DNA of 64,000 nt from Mannheimia indoligenes (GCF_036880405.1 NZ_JBAJJM010000007.1:1-64000); one strand, 5' to 3'; counted from the stretch's first letter, positions 9,235 to 17,589 are shown. Made by a program: numbers and translations. The notes: generated from the sequence alone by a model not told the origin.

Positions 9235-9250
9235 TGTGATCTACTTCGCA
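9235..9250 (-). promoter_or_regulatory. CRP-like binding site upstream of yjiH
   Basis: On the minus strand the site reads TGCGA-N6-TCACA, matching the CRP consensus TGTGA-N6-TCACA at 9 of 10 half-site positions. Its centre is about 68 nt before the yjiH start codon, a plausible class I position. No binding evidence is available. Confidence 0.45.
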
Positions 9251-9259
9251 AAAACACCA

Positions 9260-9292
9260 ACAAGCGGTCAAATTTTCTTGATAATTTGCAAA
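9260..9292 (+). repeat. DNA uptake signal sequence with TTTGCAAA tail
   Basis: Exact core ACAAGCGGT at 9260-9268, 16-nt spacer, TTTGCAAA at 9285-9292, in the gap between the glsB-like gene and yjiH. Confidence 0.85.
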
Positions 9293-9320
9293 TTAAATAA
9301 GGAAAGAGATCGCTAAAAAC

Positions 9321-9354
9321 AAAACAAGCAGTTATTTTCATAACTGCTTGTTTT
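9321..9354 (-). terminator. Terminator after the GlsB-like gene, built from two USS-like arms
   Basis: AAAACAAGCAGTTAT at 9321-9335 pairs over all 15 bp with 9340-9354 around a TTTC loop. On the minus strand it is followed by a T-rich tract. Both arms contain ACAAGCAGT, one base from the USS core, with the change compensated in the other arm. Confidence 0.8.
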
Positions 9355-9369
9355 AAACATTTCTATTTA

Positions 9370-9630
9370 CTAATCAAAAATTCTTAATTTTCTTAAGATG
9401 AAAATTAACAAGGCTGCACCTAATACACCAAAGAAAATACCAATTATATTGAAATCTCCTGCTTTGTATGCAGAACCAATGCCTAATATGTCGCCAAATA
9501 ACCAACGTCCTAAAGATGAACCGACAATACCTACAATGATATTTTTACAAAGACCACCTTCACTTTTCATTACAATTGATGCTAACCAACCAATAATAGC
9601 ACCGACAATAATTGCAGCAATCCAGCCCAT
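9370..9630 (-). CDS. GlsB/YeaQ/YmgE family small membrane protein
   Basis: An 86-aa protein with three hydrophobic segments (about 2-20, 28-45 and 57-80) and the glycine-rich family pattern IIVGAIIGWLASIVM, then IIVGIVGSSLGRWLFGDILG. The family (transglycosylase-associated, PF04226) is linked to stress responses in several bacteria, but its biochemical role is not known. Strong SD AAAGGAG. The gene appears monocistronic and is closed by the hairpin just downstream. Confidence 0.9.
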   Translation of the reverse strand: MGWIAAIIVGAIIGWLASIVMKSEGGLCKNIIVGIVGSSLGRWLFGDILGIGSAYKAGDFNIIGIFFGVLGAALLIFILRKLRIFD

Positions 9631-9691
9631 AACATACTCCTTTGTTTGATTGAAAAAAATTTAATAACTTCTCGCTATTATTCCATAATTA

Positions 9692-10651
9692 TCAAAAGGT
9701 TTCTTTTGCTTCTTTTAATAAATCTTGAGGTAAATTAACACCTAAGTCTTTTGCTGTTTTTGTATTAATAGAAAGCTCTAATTGGCTCACTTCTTGTGTA
9801 GGAATTAAACCAGCTTTTTCACCTTTTAACACACGAGCCGCACTTTTACCTGTTGCAACGCCGATATCATACTGATTTACCGCATAAGCAGCAAGTGCAC
9901 CACGCTCAACGGTATCTCTGTCTGATGCAATAACCGGAATTTTTGCTTCTAACGCTGCTTTATGTAAGGCTTCATAAGCAGACACCACACCATTATCTTC
10001 TGAAATATAGATAGCTTGTACTTTACCATTTAAACTGCGAGCAGCTGTGCCAATATCTGCACTACGTTGAACCGCTACAGGGACAACATTAAACCTTTGC
10101 TTTTTCGCTTCTTCTTTTAGTTCTTCTAACACAATTGTAGAGTTCACTTCACCTGCACTATAAACATAGCCTACGGATTTTAACTCGGGCACTAACGTTT
10201 GAATTAATTTTACTTGTGGAGCGATAGGCTTGTGATCTGAAATCCCCGTTACATTTGTGCCTGATGGCTCCCAAGATTTCACTAATTTTGCTGCAACCGG
10301 GTCGGTTACACCGGAGAAAACAATCGGAATAGAACGAGTTGCTGCAACCACCGGTTGTGCGGAAGGCGTAGTAATCGGGATGATGATATCTGCTTTATCA
10401 CCAACAAATTTACGGGCAATTTGAGCAGCCGTCGCAGTACTGCCTTGTGCTGATTGGTAGTCGATTTTGATATTTTTGCCATCAACAAAGCCTTCACGCT
10501 CAAGCTCTTCAATAACACCTTTACGAATGGAATCTAATGCCGGGTGATCGACAATCGCCGTAATTGCTACATTTTGAATTTTATCTTGGCTGAATGCGGT
10601 AATAGAAAAAGCACTTAATACAGCAACTAACAATGTTTTACGAAATTTCAT
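9692..10651 (-). CDS. ABC transporter substrate-binding protein, TrpX-like (COG2984)
   Basis: A 319-aa exported protein from the ATG at 10651, chosen because GGAG lies 5 nt upstream and a signal peptide starts there (MKFRKTLLVAVLSAFSITAFS, cleavage near AFS-QD). The longer in-frame reading from 10678 lacks a ribosome site and would bury the signal peptide. The body has the ABC_sub_bind fold features VAITAIVDHPALDSIRKG, then IPIVFSGVTDPVAAKLV and YISEDNGVVSAY. In Gram-positives this family (TrpX) serves tryptophan uptake. No permease or ATPase gene is adjacent, so it is an orphan here. A TrpR-operator-like palindrome precedes it. Confidence 0.85.
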   Translation of the reverse strand: MKFRKTLLVAVLSAFSITAFSQDKIQNVAITAIVDHPALDSIRKGVIEELEREGFVDGKNIKIDYQSAQGSTATAAQIARKFVGDKADIIIPITTPSAQPVVAATRSIPIVFSGVTDPVAAKLVKSWEPSGTNVTGISDHKPIAPQVKLIQTLVPELKSVGYVYSAGEVNSTIVLEELKEEAKKQRFNVVPVAVQRSADIGTAARSLNGKVQAIYISEDNGVVSAYEALHKAALEAKIPVIASDRDTVERGALAAYAVNQYDIGVATGKSAARVLKGEKAGLIPTQEVSQLELSINTKTAKDLGVNLPQDLLKEAKETF

Positions 10652-10674
10652 ACATACTCCTTGATTTAAATTTT

Positions 10675-10692
10675 GCACTATTGCAATAGTAC
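10675..10692 (-). promoter_or_regulatory. TrpR-operator-like palindrome before the TrpX-like gene
   Basis: On the minus strand the 18 bases read GTACTATTGCAATAGTGC. They fit GNACT-N8-AGTNC, the spacing and half-sites of E. coli TrpR operators, and share the outer GTACTA and TAGTGC with the aroH operator. It is 24 nt upstream of the start codon, just downstream of a possible promoter (TTGCAC, 17 nt, TATCTT). Confidence 0.5.
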
Positions 10693-10880
10693 ATTTTTAT
10701 CCAAAGATAAGTAATTTTAGAAATTTGTGCAAGCAGAATTTTTTATTTTTCTATAAACATATTTTAACTGGTTAAATATTAATCTTTCACATTTTAACCC
10801 AATTCTTTGCAAGCTCTTTTAGATTATTGCAATAACGTGTAGAATAAGCAGTTATTTTAATTAGAACATTAGAGAGAATT

Positions 10881-12551
10881 ATGAGCGAAGAAATTTTAAC
10901 AGCTGAAACAGAAACTCGAGCCAATTTTATTACCCATATTATTGATGAAGATTTAGCAAGCGGTAAACATAGCAACGTTTACACCCGTTTTCCACCTGAG
11001 CCAAACGGTTATTTACACATCGGACACGCTAAATCAATCTGCTTGAACTTTGGTATCGCTCAAGAATATAAAGGAAAATGTAACTTACGTTTTGATGATA
11101 CAAATCCGGTAAAAGAAGACGTGGAATATGTGGATTCTATCAAGCAAGACGTGGAATGGTTAGGCTTTAAATGGGAAGGCGAGCCACGTTATGCCTCAGA
11201 TTATTTCGACCAACTTTATGGTTATGCGATTGAGCTTATCAACAAAGGCTTGGCGTATGTAGATGAACTTTCGCCTGAAGAAATGCGTGAATACCGTGGC
11301 ACGTTAACCGAGCCGGGCAAAAACAGCCCTTATCGTGACCGTTCTGTTGAAGAAAACCTTGCCCTATTTGAAAAAATGAAAAACGGCGAGTTTGAGGAAG
11401 GTAAAGCGTGCTTGCGTGCCAAAATTGATATGGCATCGCCGTTTATCGTCATGCGTGATCCGGTAATTTACCGTGTGAAATTTGCCTCACATCACCAAAC
11501 CGGTGACAAATGGTGCATTTACCCAATGTACGATTTCACCCACTGTATTTCTGATGCGATTGAGCGAATCACTCACTCTATCTGTACGTTGGAATTCCAA
11601 GATAACCGCCGTTTATACGATTGGGTGTTGGAAAATATCAGTATTGAACGCCCATTGCCGCATCAGTACGAATTTTCACGTTTAAATTTAGAAGGCACTT
11701 TAACCTCTAAACGTAAATTATTGAAATTAGTCACAGACGGCATTGTGGACGGTTGGAACGACCCTCGTATGCCAACCATTTCAGGCTTACGCCGCCGTGG
11801 CTATACTCCTGCGGCACTGCGTGAATTCTGCCGCCGTATCGGTGTAACAAAACAAGATAACGTGGTGGAATACTCCGCACTTGAGGCTTGTATTCGTGAA
11901 GATTTAAACGACAACGCACCTCGTGCGATGGCAGTAATCAATCCTGTGCGTGTAGTAATTGAGAATTTTGGTGAGAAAGAGATCTTAAAAGCACCAAACC
12001 ACCCTAACCGCCCGGAATTAGGCGAGCGTGATTTGCCATTTACCCGTGAGCTTTACATTGACGAAGCCGACTTCCGTGAAGAAGCGAACAAGCAATATAA
12101 ACGCTTAGTGCTAGGCAAAGAAGTGCGTTTGCGTAATGCCTATGTAATTAAAGCCGAGCGTGTGGAAAAAGATGCAAGCGGTCAAATTACCACAATTTTT
12201 TGCACCTACGATCCGGAAACATTAGGCAAGAACCCGGCTGACGGACGCAAAGTGAAAGGGGTAATTCATTGGGTTTCAGCGGAAGATAACAAACCGGCAG
12301 AATTCCGCATTTACAACCGTTTATTCACTGTACCAAACCCGGGTGCAGAAGATGATATTAATGCGGTGTTAAATCCGGAATCTTTAGTGGTAAAACACGG
12401 TTTTGTTGAGCCAAGTTTAGTCAATGCAAAAGCAGAACAAGGTTATCAATTTGAGCGTGAAGGCTACTTCTGCTTAGACAGCAAAGACGGTTCAGCAGAT
12501 AATTTAGTGTTTAACTTAACCGTTAGCCTAAAAGAAAGCGTGGCATTCTAA
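10881..12551 (+). CDS. glnS: Glutamine--tRNA ligase
   Basis: A 556-aa class I aminoacyl-tRNA synthetase (E. coli GlnS 554 aa) that charges tRNA-Gln. The N-terminal catalytic domain has PPEPNGYLHIGH with HIGH at 46-49, and the KMSKS equivalent lies in LTSKRKLL near residue 275; the C-terminal half is the beta-barrel anticodon-binding domain. GAGAG precedes the ATG. It is monocistronic with a strong terminator. A USS with its tail is embedded at 12174-12206 and is read as DASGQI. Confidence 0.97.
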   Translation: MSEEILTAETETRANFITHIIDEDLASGKHSNVYTRFPPEPNGYLHIGHAKSICLNFGIAQEYKGKCNLRFDDTNPVKEDVEYVDSIKQDVEWLGFKWEGEPRYASDYFDQLYGYAIELINKGLAYVDELSPEEMREYRGTLTEPGKNSPYRDRSVEENLALFEKMKNGEFEEGKACLRAKIDMASPFIVMRDPVIYRVKFASHHQTGDKWCIYPMYDFTHCISDAIERITHSICTLEFQDNRRLYDWVLENISIERPLPHQYEFSRLNLEGTLTSKRKLLKLVTDGIVDGWNDPRMPTISGLRRRGYTPAALREFCRRIGVTKQDNVVEYSALEACIREDLNDNAPRAMAVINPVRVVIENFGEKEILKAPNHPNRPELGERDLPFTRELYIDEADFREEANKQYKRLVLGKEVRLRNAYVIKAERVEKDASGQITTIFCTYDPETLGKNPADGRKVKGVIHWVSAEDNKPAEFRIYNRLFTVPNPGAEDDINAVLNPESLVVKHGFVEPSLVNAKAEQGYQFEREGYFCLDSKDGSADNLVFNLTVSLKESVAF

Positions 12552-12562
12552 GCTTCTCAAAT

Positions 12563-12592
12563 AAAAATACCGACAGTAATGTCGGTATTTTT
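12563..12592 (+). terminator. Rho-independent terminator of glnS
   Basis: AAAAATACCGACA (12563-12575), GTAA tetraloop and a perfectly pairing arm to 12592 followed by T. It separates glnS from the convergent rnm gene and can work on both strands. Confidence 0.9.
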
Positions 12593-12607
12593 TCGGCATA
12601 GGACAAA

Positions 12608-13426
12608 TTAAAACAGCTCCCAAATAGGCTTGCACTCTTTTGGCAGTTCTAAACTTCTGCCGAGTTCAATCCAGCCTGTTGGGTAATGGAAATCAGAGCC
12701 AACTGAACCATATAAATCAAATTCTTTTGCCCAGCGAGTAAGTAATTGCCGTTGGTCTGGGGTTTGTCCGCAGCCTGAAACTTCAATGCCATCTCCGCCT
12801 GCTATTTTGAAATCAACAATCAAACGGCGAATCCAACGTGCAGTCATTTTATAACGTAGTGGGTGGGCGATATTAATAACTCCACCTGCATTGTGTGTTA
12901 TTTGAACTGCTTCTTCTAAACTGCTCCACATAGGCTTAACGTAAGCAGGTTTTCCCATTCCTAAATAACGTTTAAAAGCGTGTTCAATGTTGCGAACGTG
13001 TCCTTGTTCATATAAAAAGCGTCCATAATGAGCCCGAGTTACTTCACCTGAAGCAAGAGCTTTTGCACCTTCATAAGCGTTTGGAATGCCTGCTTTTGCT
13101 AATTTTTCGCCAATTTCGACCGCTCGTTCTTCACGCAATTTGGCTTGATTATCCAAAAATTGAATTAATTCCTTATTATTTTCATCAATATTTAAAGCTG
13201 CCAAATGAATACTTTTATCTTGCCATAATACCGAAATTTCGACACCCGAGATAAATTTGATTGGTTGTGTTTGGGCAAATTTTTTTGCTTCACAAATGCC
13301 GGAAATAGTATCGTGATCAGTCAAAGCAAGCATTTCAACACCTTGTTCAACCGCTCGTTGAACTAATTCCGTAGGAGAAAGCACCCCATCAGAGGCGGTG
13401 CTGTGGGAATGTAAATCGTATTTCAT
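12608..13426 (-). CDS. rnm: PHP-domain 5'-3' exoribonuclease (RNase AM)
   Basis: A 272-aa PHP-family phosphoesterase, orthologous in appearance to E. coli YciV/TrpH (293 aa). The metal site begins YDLHSHSTASDG (H6, H8) followed by ALTDHDT (about 34-40), and a late SDFHYP motif. RNase AM trims the 5' ends of 16S, 23S and 5S rRNA precursors. SD AAGGA overlaps the stop codon of the preceding glycosylase-like gene (2 nt apart), so it is translationally coupled as the third gene of an sbcB-led unit. The trpH name reflects old linkage to trp genes, which are absent here. Confidence 0.88.
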   Translation of the reverse strand: MKYDLHSHSTASDGVLSPTELVQRAVEQGVEMLALTDHDTISGICEAKKFAQTQPIKFISGVEISVLWQDKSIHLAALNIDENNKELIQFLDNQAKLREERAVEIGEKLAKAGIPNAYEGAKALASGEVTRAHYGRFLYEQGHVRNIEHAFKRYLGMGKPAYVKPMWSSLEEAVQITHNAGGVINIAHPLRYKMTARWIRRLIVDFKIAGGDGIEVSGCGQTPDQRQLLTRWAKEFDLYGSVGSDFHYPTGWIELGRSLELPKECKPIWELF

Positions 13427-13428
13427 TG

Positions 13429-14028
13429 TTAATCCTTAATAAGCCCTGCTTGAATAAAAAATTGTCGATAGGCTTCTGTTTTTTTCTCCAAACTTAATGG
13501 GTAAGCTCTTGAGGTAGAAGGTAGTCTGTATAAATAAAGTTCCCTTGATTTAGAATAAGGATACACTACCCATTCATTCGTTTTCGGGGCTTTGATTTTT
13601 TCTGAAAGCAGGTCTAATAACACATCTGTAGCTAAACTACCTGTAGTAAACAGCCATTTCATTTTTGGCAATTGGGCTAATAATTCGTTCATATCTACAG
13701 GTTCAACAATTTTGAGATCTTTATCCGCCGCATTGCCTTTTAAACGAACTGCCGTTTTAGCGGAAGAAGAGAGTGCAATACCCTTTTTTCGTAAAAAGGC
13801 TTCAATGCGAATAGGGTCAAAGCGTTTTTCATCATTTACACGAAAATAATCTACATCATCAAAAAACACCTTTCCCATTATTCTCCACATATCATTTTGG
13901 AAATTTGGATAGTGAAACTCCATACAGCGTTTTTCTGATGTTGGAGGAAAAGTTCCCATCATCACAACAGTAGCTTGTTCCGGTAAAATGGGAGCAAAAG
14001 GATGATGTTCTAGTTCAAGTATTTCCAT
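13429..14028 (-). CDS. Uracil-DNA glycosylase superfamily protein
   Basis: A 199-aa protein of the UDG superfamily (PF03167-like). The conserved N-terminal loop is VMMGTFPPTSEKR (about 23-34), followed by the Tyr/Phe-rich segment FHYPNFQNDMWRIMG, and a C-terminal LPSTSRAY resembling the minor-groove Ser/His loop of Mug/SMUG-type enzymes. Substrate specificity cannot be assigned; the canonical GQDPYH water-activating motif of family 1 is absent. It sits between sbcB (1 nt gap) and rnm (2 nt gap), so it is co-expressed with an exonuclease. Confidence 0.72.
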   Translation of the reverse strand: MEILELEHHPFAPILPEQATVVMMGTFPPTSEKRCMEFHYPNFQNDMWRIMGKVFFDDVDYFRVNDEKRFDPIRIEAFLRKKGIALSSSAKTAVRLKGNAADKDLKIVEPVDMNELLAQLPKMKWLFTTGSLATDVLLDLLSEKIKAPKTNEWVVYPYSKSRELYLYRLPSTSRAYPLSLEKKTEAYRQFFIQAGLIKD

Positions 14029-14029
14029 T

Positions 14030-15574
14030 CTATTTGATTAATTCCTTTAATAGCTTTAATTTGTCAGCTTTATCTAATGGTTGCTCTGCTACTTTATTCA
14101 AATCACTCACTAGCGTTTCATCTTCACTATTTTTAGCATAAATCGCCGTCTGTTCTTGTGAGATTTGCTCAGCGTAAGCGGTCAGATTTTCCAATAATTT
14201 TACCATTTCCGGATTATCGTGATGTTGCTGGAACAATGCATCAATAGCGTTCGCAAACTGTTCTGCTTTTGCATCAAGTTGCTGATAGCAATATTTCTGC
14301 CATCTAATCTGCTCTGCCCTTGTCAGCGTTTGCGGATAATGCCTTGCTCGGTAATGGAATAAAAGTTGCTCTACTCTAGGATCTTCAAATCTTAAGCCGT
14401 GATCCGCTAAACTTTCAGGAGGCAAAGAACGTAAAATCGCCATATTGTTTTTATCCGCAGTTGAGAAAAAGCCGTCATACAGTGTCGTTTCTACATTAGC
14501 TGAAGGTTCAAATGTACGTTCATCATTAAAGATTTCCAATACTTTTTCTCGAACCAAGGATTTCTGAGCTTTTAACGCCTTCAAATTTTCTAAACATAAC
14601 GCTCTATCAATGCCTAGTCGTTCTGCATTTTCAGGTAACAAGGTTTTTGCCGGAGCTAAAATCGGGCATTTATTGATATGCACTAATTTCAGTGGCACAG
14701 GTAGCTCGTGTTCAGCTAACGCCTCACGTTTGGTATATAGGCGTTGGCGTAAACTTTCAGCATTTTCATTGAGTAAACCATTCATATCGCCCGATAAATC
14801 GCACACAATCACCGCATTTTGATTAGTCGGATGCCACGCTAACGGCACAACCCAAGCGGTATTACCTCGATAATTTCCCAACATTCCCGAAACGTGAACC
14901 AACGGTGTCATTTCGCCGGTATCTATCAGTTTTTCTACCTTTTTTTTGCTGCGTAGATTAAAGAAAAAATTGAATAATTTCGGCTGTTTTTCTTTAATTA
15001 GTTTCGCCATTGCAATGGTAGCATAAACATCTGACATCGCATCGTGAGCATTTTCGTGAGCAATACCGTTTGCTTTAGTTAAATTCTCTAGTTTAAAGCT
15101 CGGCATTCCATTTTCATCTTTTGACCACTCAATGCCTTCTGGACGTAACGCATAACAAGCCCTTACTAAATCCAATAAATCCCAACGAGAATTACCGTTT
15201 TTCCAACTGTATTCATACGGATCGTAAAAATTGCGGAAAAAAGTGTAGCGGGTCATTTCATCGTCATAACGGATATTGTTATAGCCGATGGTACAAGTAT
15301 TTGGCTGGCTAAATTCTGCGTGAATACGAGCAGCAAACTCAGGTTCAGACACTCCCTCAGCGTTACATTGTTGCGGTGTAATACCAGTTACCATAACGGC
15401 TTCAGGGCTTGGTAAATAGTCTGGCGTTTGCTTACAGAAAAACATTACTGGCTCACCGATGATATTAAACTCTTCATCAGTACGAATACCCGCAAACTGA
15501 GCCGGTCTATCGTGAGCCGGACTTACCCCAAAACTCTCATAGTCGTAAAAGAAAAAAGAAAAATTTTTGCTCAT
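14030..15574 (-). CDS. sbcB: Exodeoxyribonuclease I
   Basis: A 514-aa DnaQ-type 3'-5' single-strand DNA exonuclease. Exo motif I is FYDYESFG (D11, E13), the second acidic motif is in TIGYNNIRYDDEMTRY, and the third is NAHDAMSDVYATIAMA. ExoI trims 3' tails in recombination and mismatch repair and binds SSB. It is longer than E. coli ExoI (475 aa), with an extra charged tail of about 35 residues after the conserved region. A USS at about 14175-14184 is translated as NLTAY. First gene of a unit with the glycosylase-like gene and rnm. Confidence 0.95.
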   Translation of the reverse strand: MSKNFSFFFYDYESFGVSPAHDRPAQFAGIRTDEEFNIIGEPVMFFCKQTPDYLPSPEAVMVTGITPQQCNAEGVSEPEFAARIHAEFSQPNTCTIGYNNIRYDDEMTRYTFFRNFYDPYEYSWKNGNSRWDLLDLVRACYALRPEGIEWSKDENGMPSFKLENLTKANGIAHENAHDAMSDVYATIAMAKLIKEKQPKLFNFFFNLRSKKKVEKLIDTGEMTPLVHVSGMLGNYRGNTAWVVPLAWHPTNQNAVIVCDLSGDMNGLLNENAESLRQRLYTKREALAEHELPVPLKLVHINKCPILAPAKTLLPENAERLGIDRALCLENLKALKAQKSLVREKVLEIFNDERTFEPSANVETTLYDGFFSTADKNNMAILRSLPPESLADHGLRFEDPRVEQLLFHYRARHYPQTLTRAEQIRWQKYCYQQLDAKAEQFANAIDALFQQHHDNPEMVKLLENLTAYAEQISQEQTAIYAKNSEDETLVSDLNKVAEQPLDKADKLKLLKELIK

Positions 15575-15776
15575 TACTGTTCGTTGGTTGGAAAGATTGG
15601 GAGAATTGTATCATAGTTGAAAGGAAAGAGAGGAAATACAAGCGGTTGTTTTTAGATAAAATTTTGTAGATAGATATAAATTCAACTCGGAGAGAAAAGT
15701 TAAATAACTCTAGATAAACAATGCGGTTTTTAGCAACTATTTTGTTTACTATACATTTTTCTAATAAACCAAATAT

Positions 15777-15810
15777 AAAAAGGCGAAAACGTAAAATTTT
15801 CGCCTTTTTT
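15777..15810 (-). terminator. Terminator of asnS
   Basis: AAAAAGGCGAAAA at 15777-15789 pairs with 15797-15809 around a 7-nt loop, giving 13 bp with a T-rich end. It lies downstream of asnS on the minus strand and before sbcB. Confidence 0.85.
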
Positions 15811-15811
15811 G

Positions 15812-15827
15812 ACCGCTTGCAAGCGGT
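15812..15827. repeat. Head-to-head USS palindrome
   Basis: ACCGCTTGCAAGCGGT is a perfect 16-bp palindrome made from two overlapping USS cores with no loop. The forward copy has a TTTGCAAA tail, here with a 17-nt spacer. It is just 3' of asnS. Confidence 0.75.
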
Positions 15828-15852
15828 TGTTTTTATCTAATTTTTTTGCAAA

Positions 15853-17256
15853 TTAGAAGTTTGCATTGCGTGGAGCACGAGGGAATGGGATTACATCACG
15901 AATGTTTTGTAAACCTGTTACATACACGATTAAACGCTCGAAGCCTAAGCCGAAACCTGAGTGCGGTACAGTGCCGTATTTGCGTAAATCACGGTACCAC
16001 CAGTAATCTTCAGGATTTAAGCCCATTTCGTTCATACGTTTATCCAATACTTCTAAACGCTCTTCACGTTGTGAACCACCGATAATTTCGCCGATGCCCG
16101 GTGCTAATACGTCCATTGCGGCAACCGTTTTACCATCTTCATTTAAACGCATATAGAAAGCTTTAATATCTTTCGGATAGTTTTTCACTACCACTGGCGA
16201 TTTAAAGTGTTCTTCTGCTAAATAACGTTCGTGTTCAGATGAAAGGTCAATACCCCATTCTACAGGGAATTCAAACTCTTTACCTGATTTCAATAAAATC
16301 TCAATAGCATCAGTATAGTCTACCTGAGCAAATGGTGCGTTAATAAAGTTCTCTAAACGGCTTACCGCATCTTTATCCACGTGTTTAACGAAGAATTCCA
16401 TATCATCTTTACGCTCTGCAAGGACTGCACGGAAAACGTATTTCAGCATATCTTCAGCTAATTTTGCGTTATCGTTTAAGTCTGCGAATGCGACCTCAGG
16501 TTCCATCATCCAGAACTCAGCTAAGTGGCGAGTTGTGTTGGAGTTTTCTGCACGGAAAGTTGGACCGAAAGTATAAACTTTACTTAATGCACAAGCATAA
16601 GTTTCGGCATTTAACTGACCTGATACAGTTAAGAATGACTCTTTTCCAAAGAAATCTTGATTGAAATCCACTTTGCCGTTTTCACCACGCGGTAGGTTTT
16701 CTAAATCAAGGGTAGAAACACGGAACATTTCACCAGCACCTTCGGTATCTGATGCGGTAATTACAGGTGTAGCTACCCAGTAGAAACCTTGTTCGTGGAA
16801 GAAACGATGGATTGCTTGAGCTAAACAGTGGCGAACACGTGCTACCGCACCGATTAAGTTTGTGCGAGGGCGTAAGTGTGCGACTTCACGTAGATATTCA
16901 ATCGAGTGGCGTTTTGCTGCCATTGGGTAAGTGTCCGGATCTTCAACCCAACCGACAACTTCTACATTTGTTGCGTGTAATTCAACCGCTTGACCTTCAG
17001 CAGGTGATTCCACCACTTTACCCGTAACAATAACAGAGCAACCTGCGGTTAAACGCAATACTTCGTCATTATAATTTGGTAGATCGTTGTTAATAATAGC
17101 TTGGATTGGGTCAAAGCAAGAGCCGTCATACACGGCTAAGAAAGATAAACCAGCTTTTGAATCACGGCGGGTACGCACCCAACCACGTACTGCAACCTCT
17201 TCACCTACCGCAACTTTGCCAGATAGGATTTCCGAAACTGTTGGAAATTTAGACAT
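15853..17256 (-). CDS. asnS: Asparagine--tRNA ligase
   Basis: A 467-aa class IIb synthetase, the usual family length. The N-terminal OB fold (about 15-105, GWVRTRRDSKAGLSFLAVYDGS) recognises the anticodon; the catalytic domain has motif 2 FRAENSNTTRHLAEFWMMEPE and motif 3 GFGLGFERLIVYVTG near the C-terminus. It attaches Asn to tRNA-Asn. GAGG lies 6 nt before the ATG. It is monocistronic with its own terminator. Confidence 0.97.
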   Translation of the reverse strand: MSKFPTVSEILSGKVAVGEEVAVRGWVRTRRDSKAGLSFLAVYDGSCFDPIQAIINNDLPNYNDEVLRLTAGCSVIVTGKVVESPAEGQAVELHATNVEVVGWVEDPDTYPMAAKRHSIEYLREVAHLRPRTNLIGAVARVRHCLAQAIHRFFHEQGFYWVATPVITASDTEGAGEMFRVSTLDLENLPRGENGKVDFNQDFFGKESFLTVSGQLNAETYACALSKVYTFGPTFRAENSNTTRHLAEFWMMEPEVAFADLNDNAKLAEDMLKYVFRAVLAERKDDMEFFVKHVDKDAVSRLENFINAPFAQVDYTDAIEILLKSGKEFEFPVEWGIDLSSEHERYLAEEHFKSPVVVKNYPKDIKAFYMRLNEDGKTVAAMDVLAPGIGEIIGGSQREERLEVLDKRMNEMGLNPEDYWWYRDLRKYGTVPHSGFGLGFERLIVYVTGLQNIRDVIPFPRAPRNANF

Positions 17257-17435
17257 TTAATACCTCAGATTTTTCTTGTGAGTTCTTTTAAGAAAATAAT
17301 GTTCAATATTCTACAAGAAAATAGGGGGAAATATAATAATTTTAAGGAATTATTTGAAAATTTGTTGGTCTATATAAACATTGCAAGCAGTTGAATCTGA
17401 ATTTACTTAGTTTTTAAAAATTTTTTCATTTTTAA

Positions 17436-17555
17436 TGAACTTTCGTTCAGTTAGTTAGTCTGAGTATATGTAACAGATTTATGCAAGTTTTTTTCATTAA
17501 TTTCCTTAGGTAAGACCTCCGCCCCTTTTCGCTTTTTTGATTAGGGGCTTTTTTT
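17436..17555 (+). ncRNA. Possible small RNA in the asnS upstream gap
   Basis: The 333-nt gap 17257-17589 lies between two minus-strand genes but ends in a plus-strand terminator: GCCCCT at 17521-17526 pairs with 17543-17548 and is followed by seven T. No plus-strand ORF feeds it. Before it are a perfect TGAAC-TTTC-GTTCA palindrome (17436-17449), a weak TATATG (-10-like) at about 17465, a U-rich stretch, and GACCTCC, which complements a ribosome-binding site. This would suit a short Hfq-type RNA of about 80 nt starting near 17475. No strong promoter is visible and no Rfam family is recognised. Confidence 0.3.
17521..17555 (+). terminator. Plus-strand terminator with no gene upstream
   Basis: 6-bp GC-rich stem (17521-17526 with 17543-17548) followed directly by TTTTTTT. 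On the minus strand the stem is followed by GGAGG, not T, so the orientation is plus. Confidence 0.6.
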
Positions 17556-17589
17556 ATGGTCAGTTTTGCAACATTGTAACTATTTTGTC

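Noticed and set aside
10652..10678. Upstream extension of the TrpX-like protein (start at 10678)
   Set aside because: It would place nine residues before a clear signal peptide; GGAG is correctly spaced only for the ATG at 10651.
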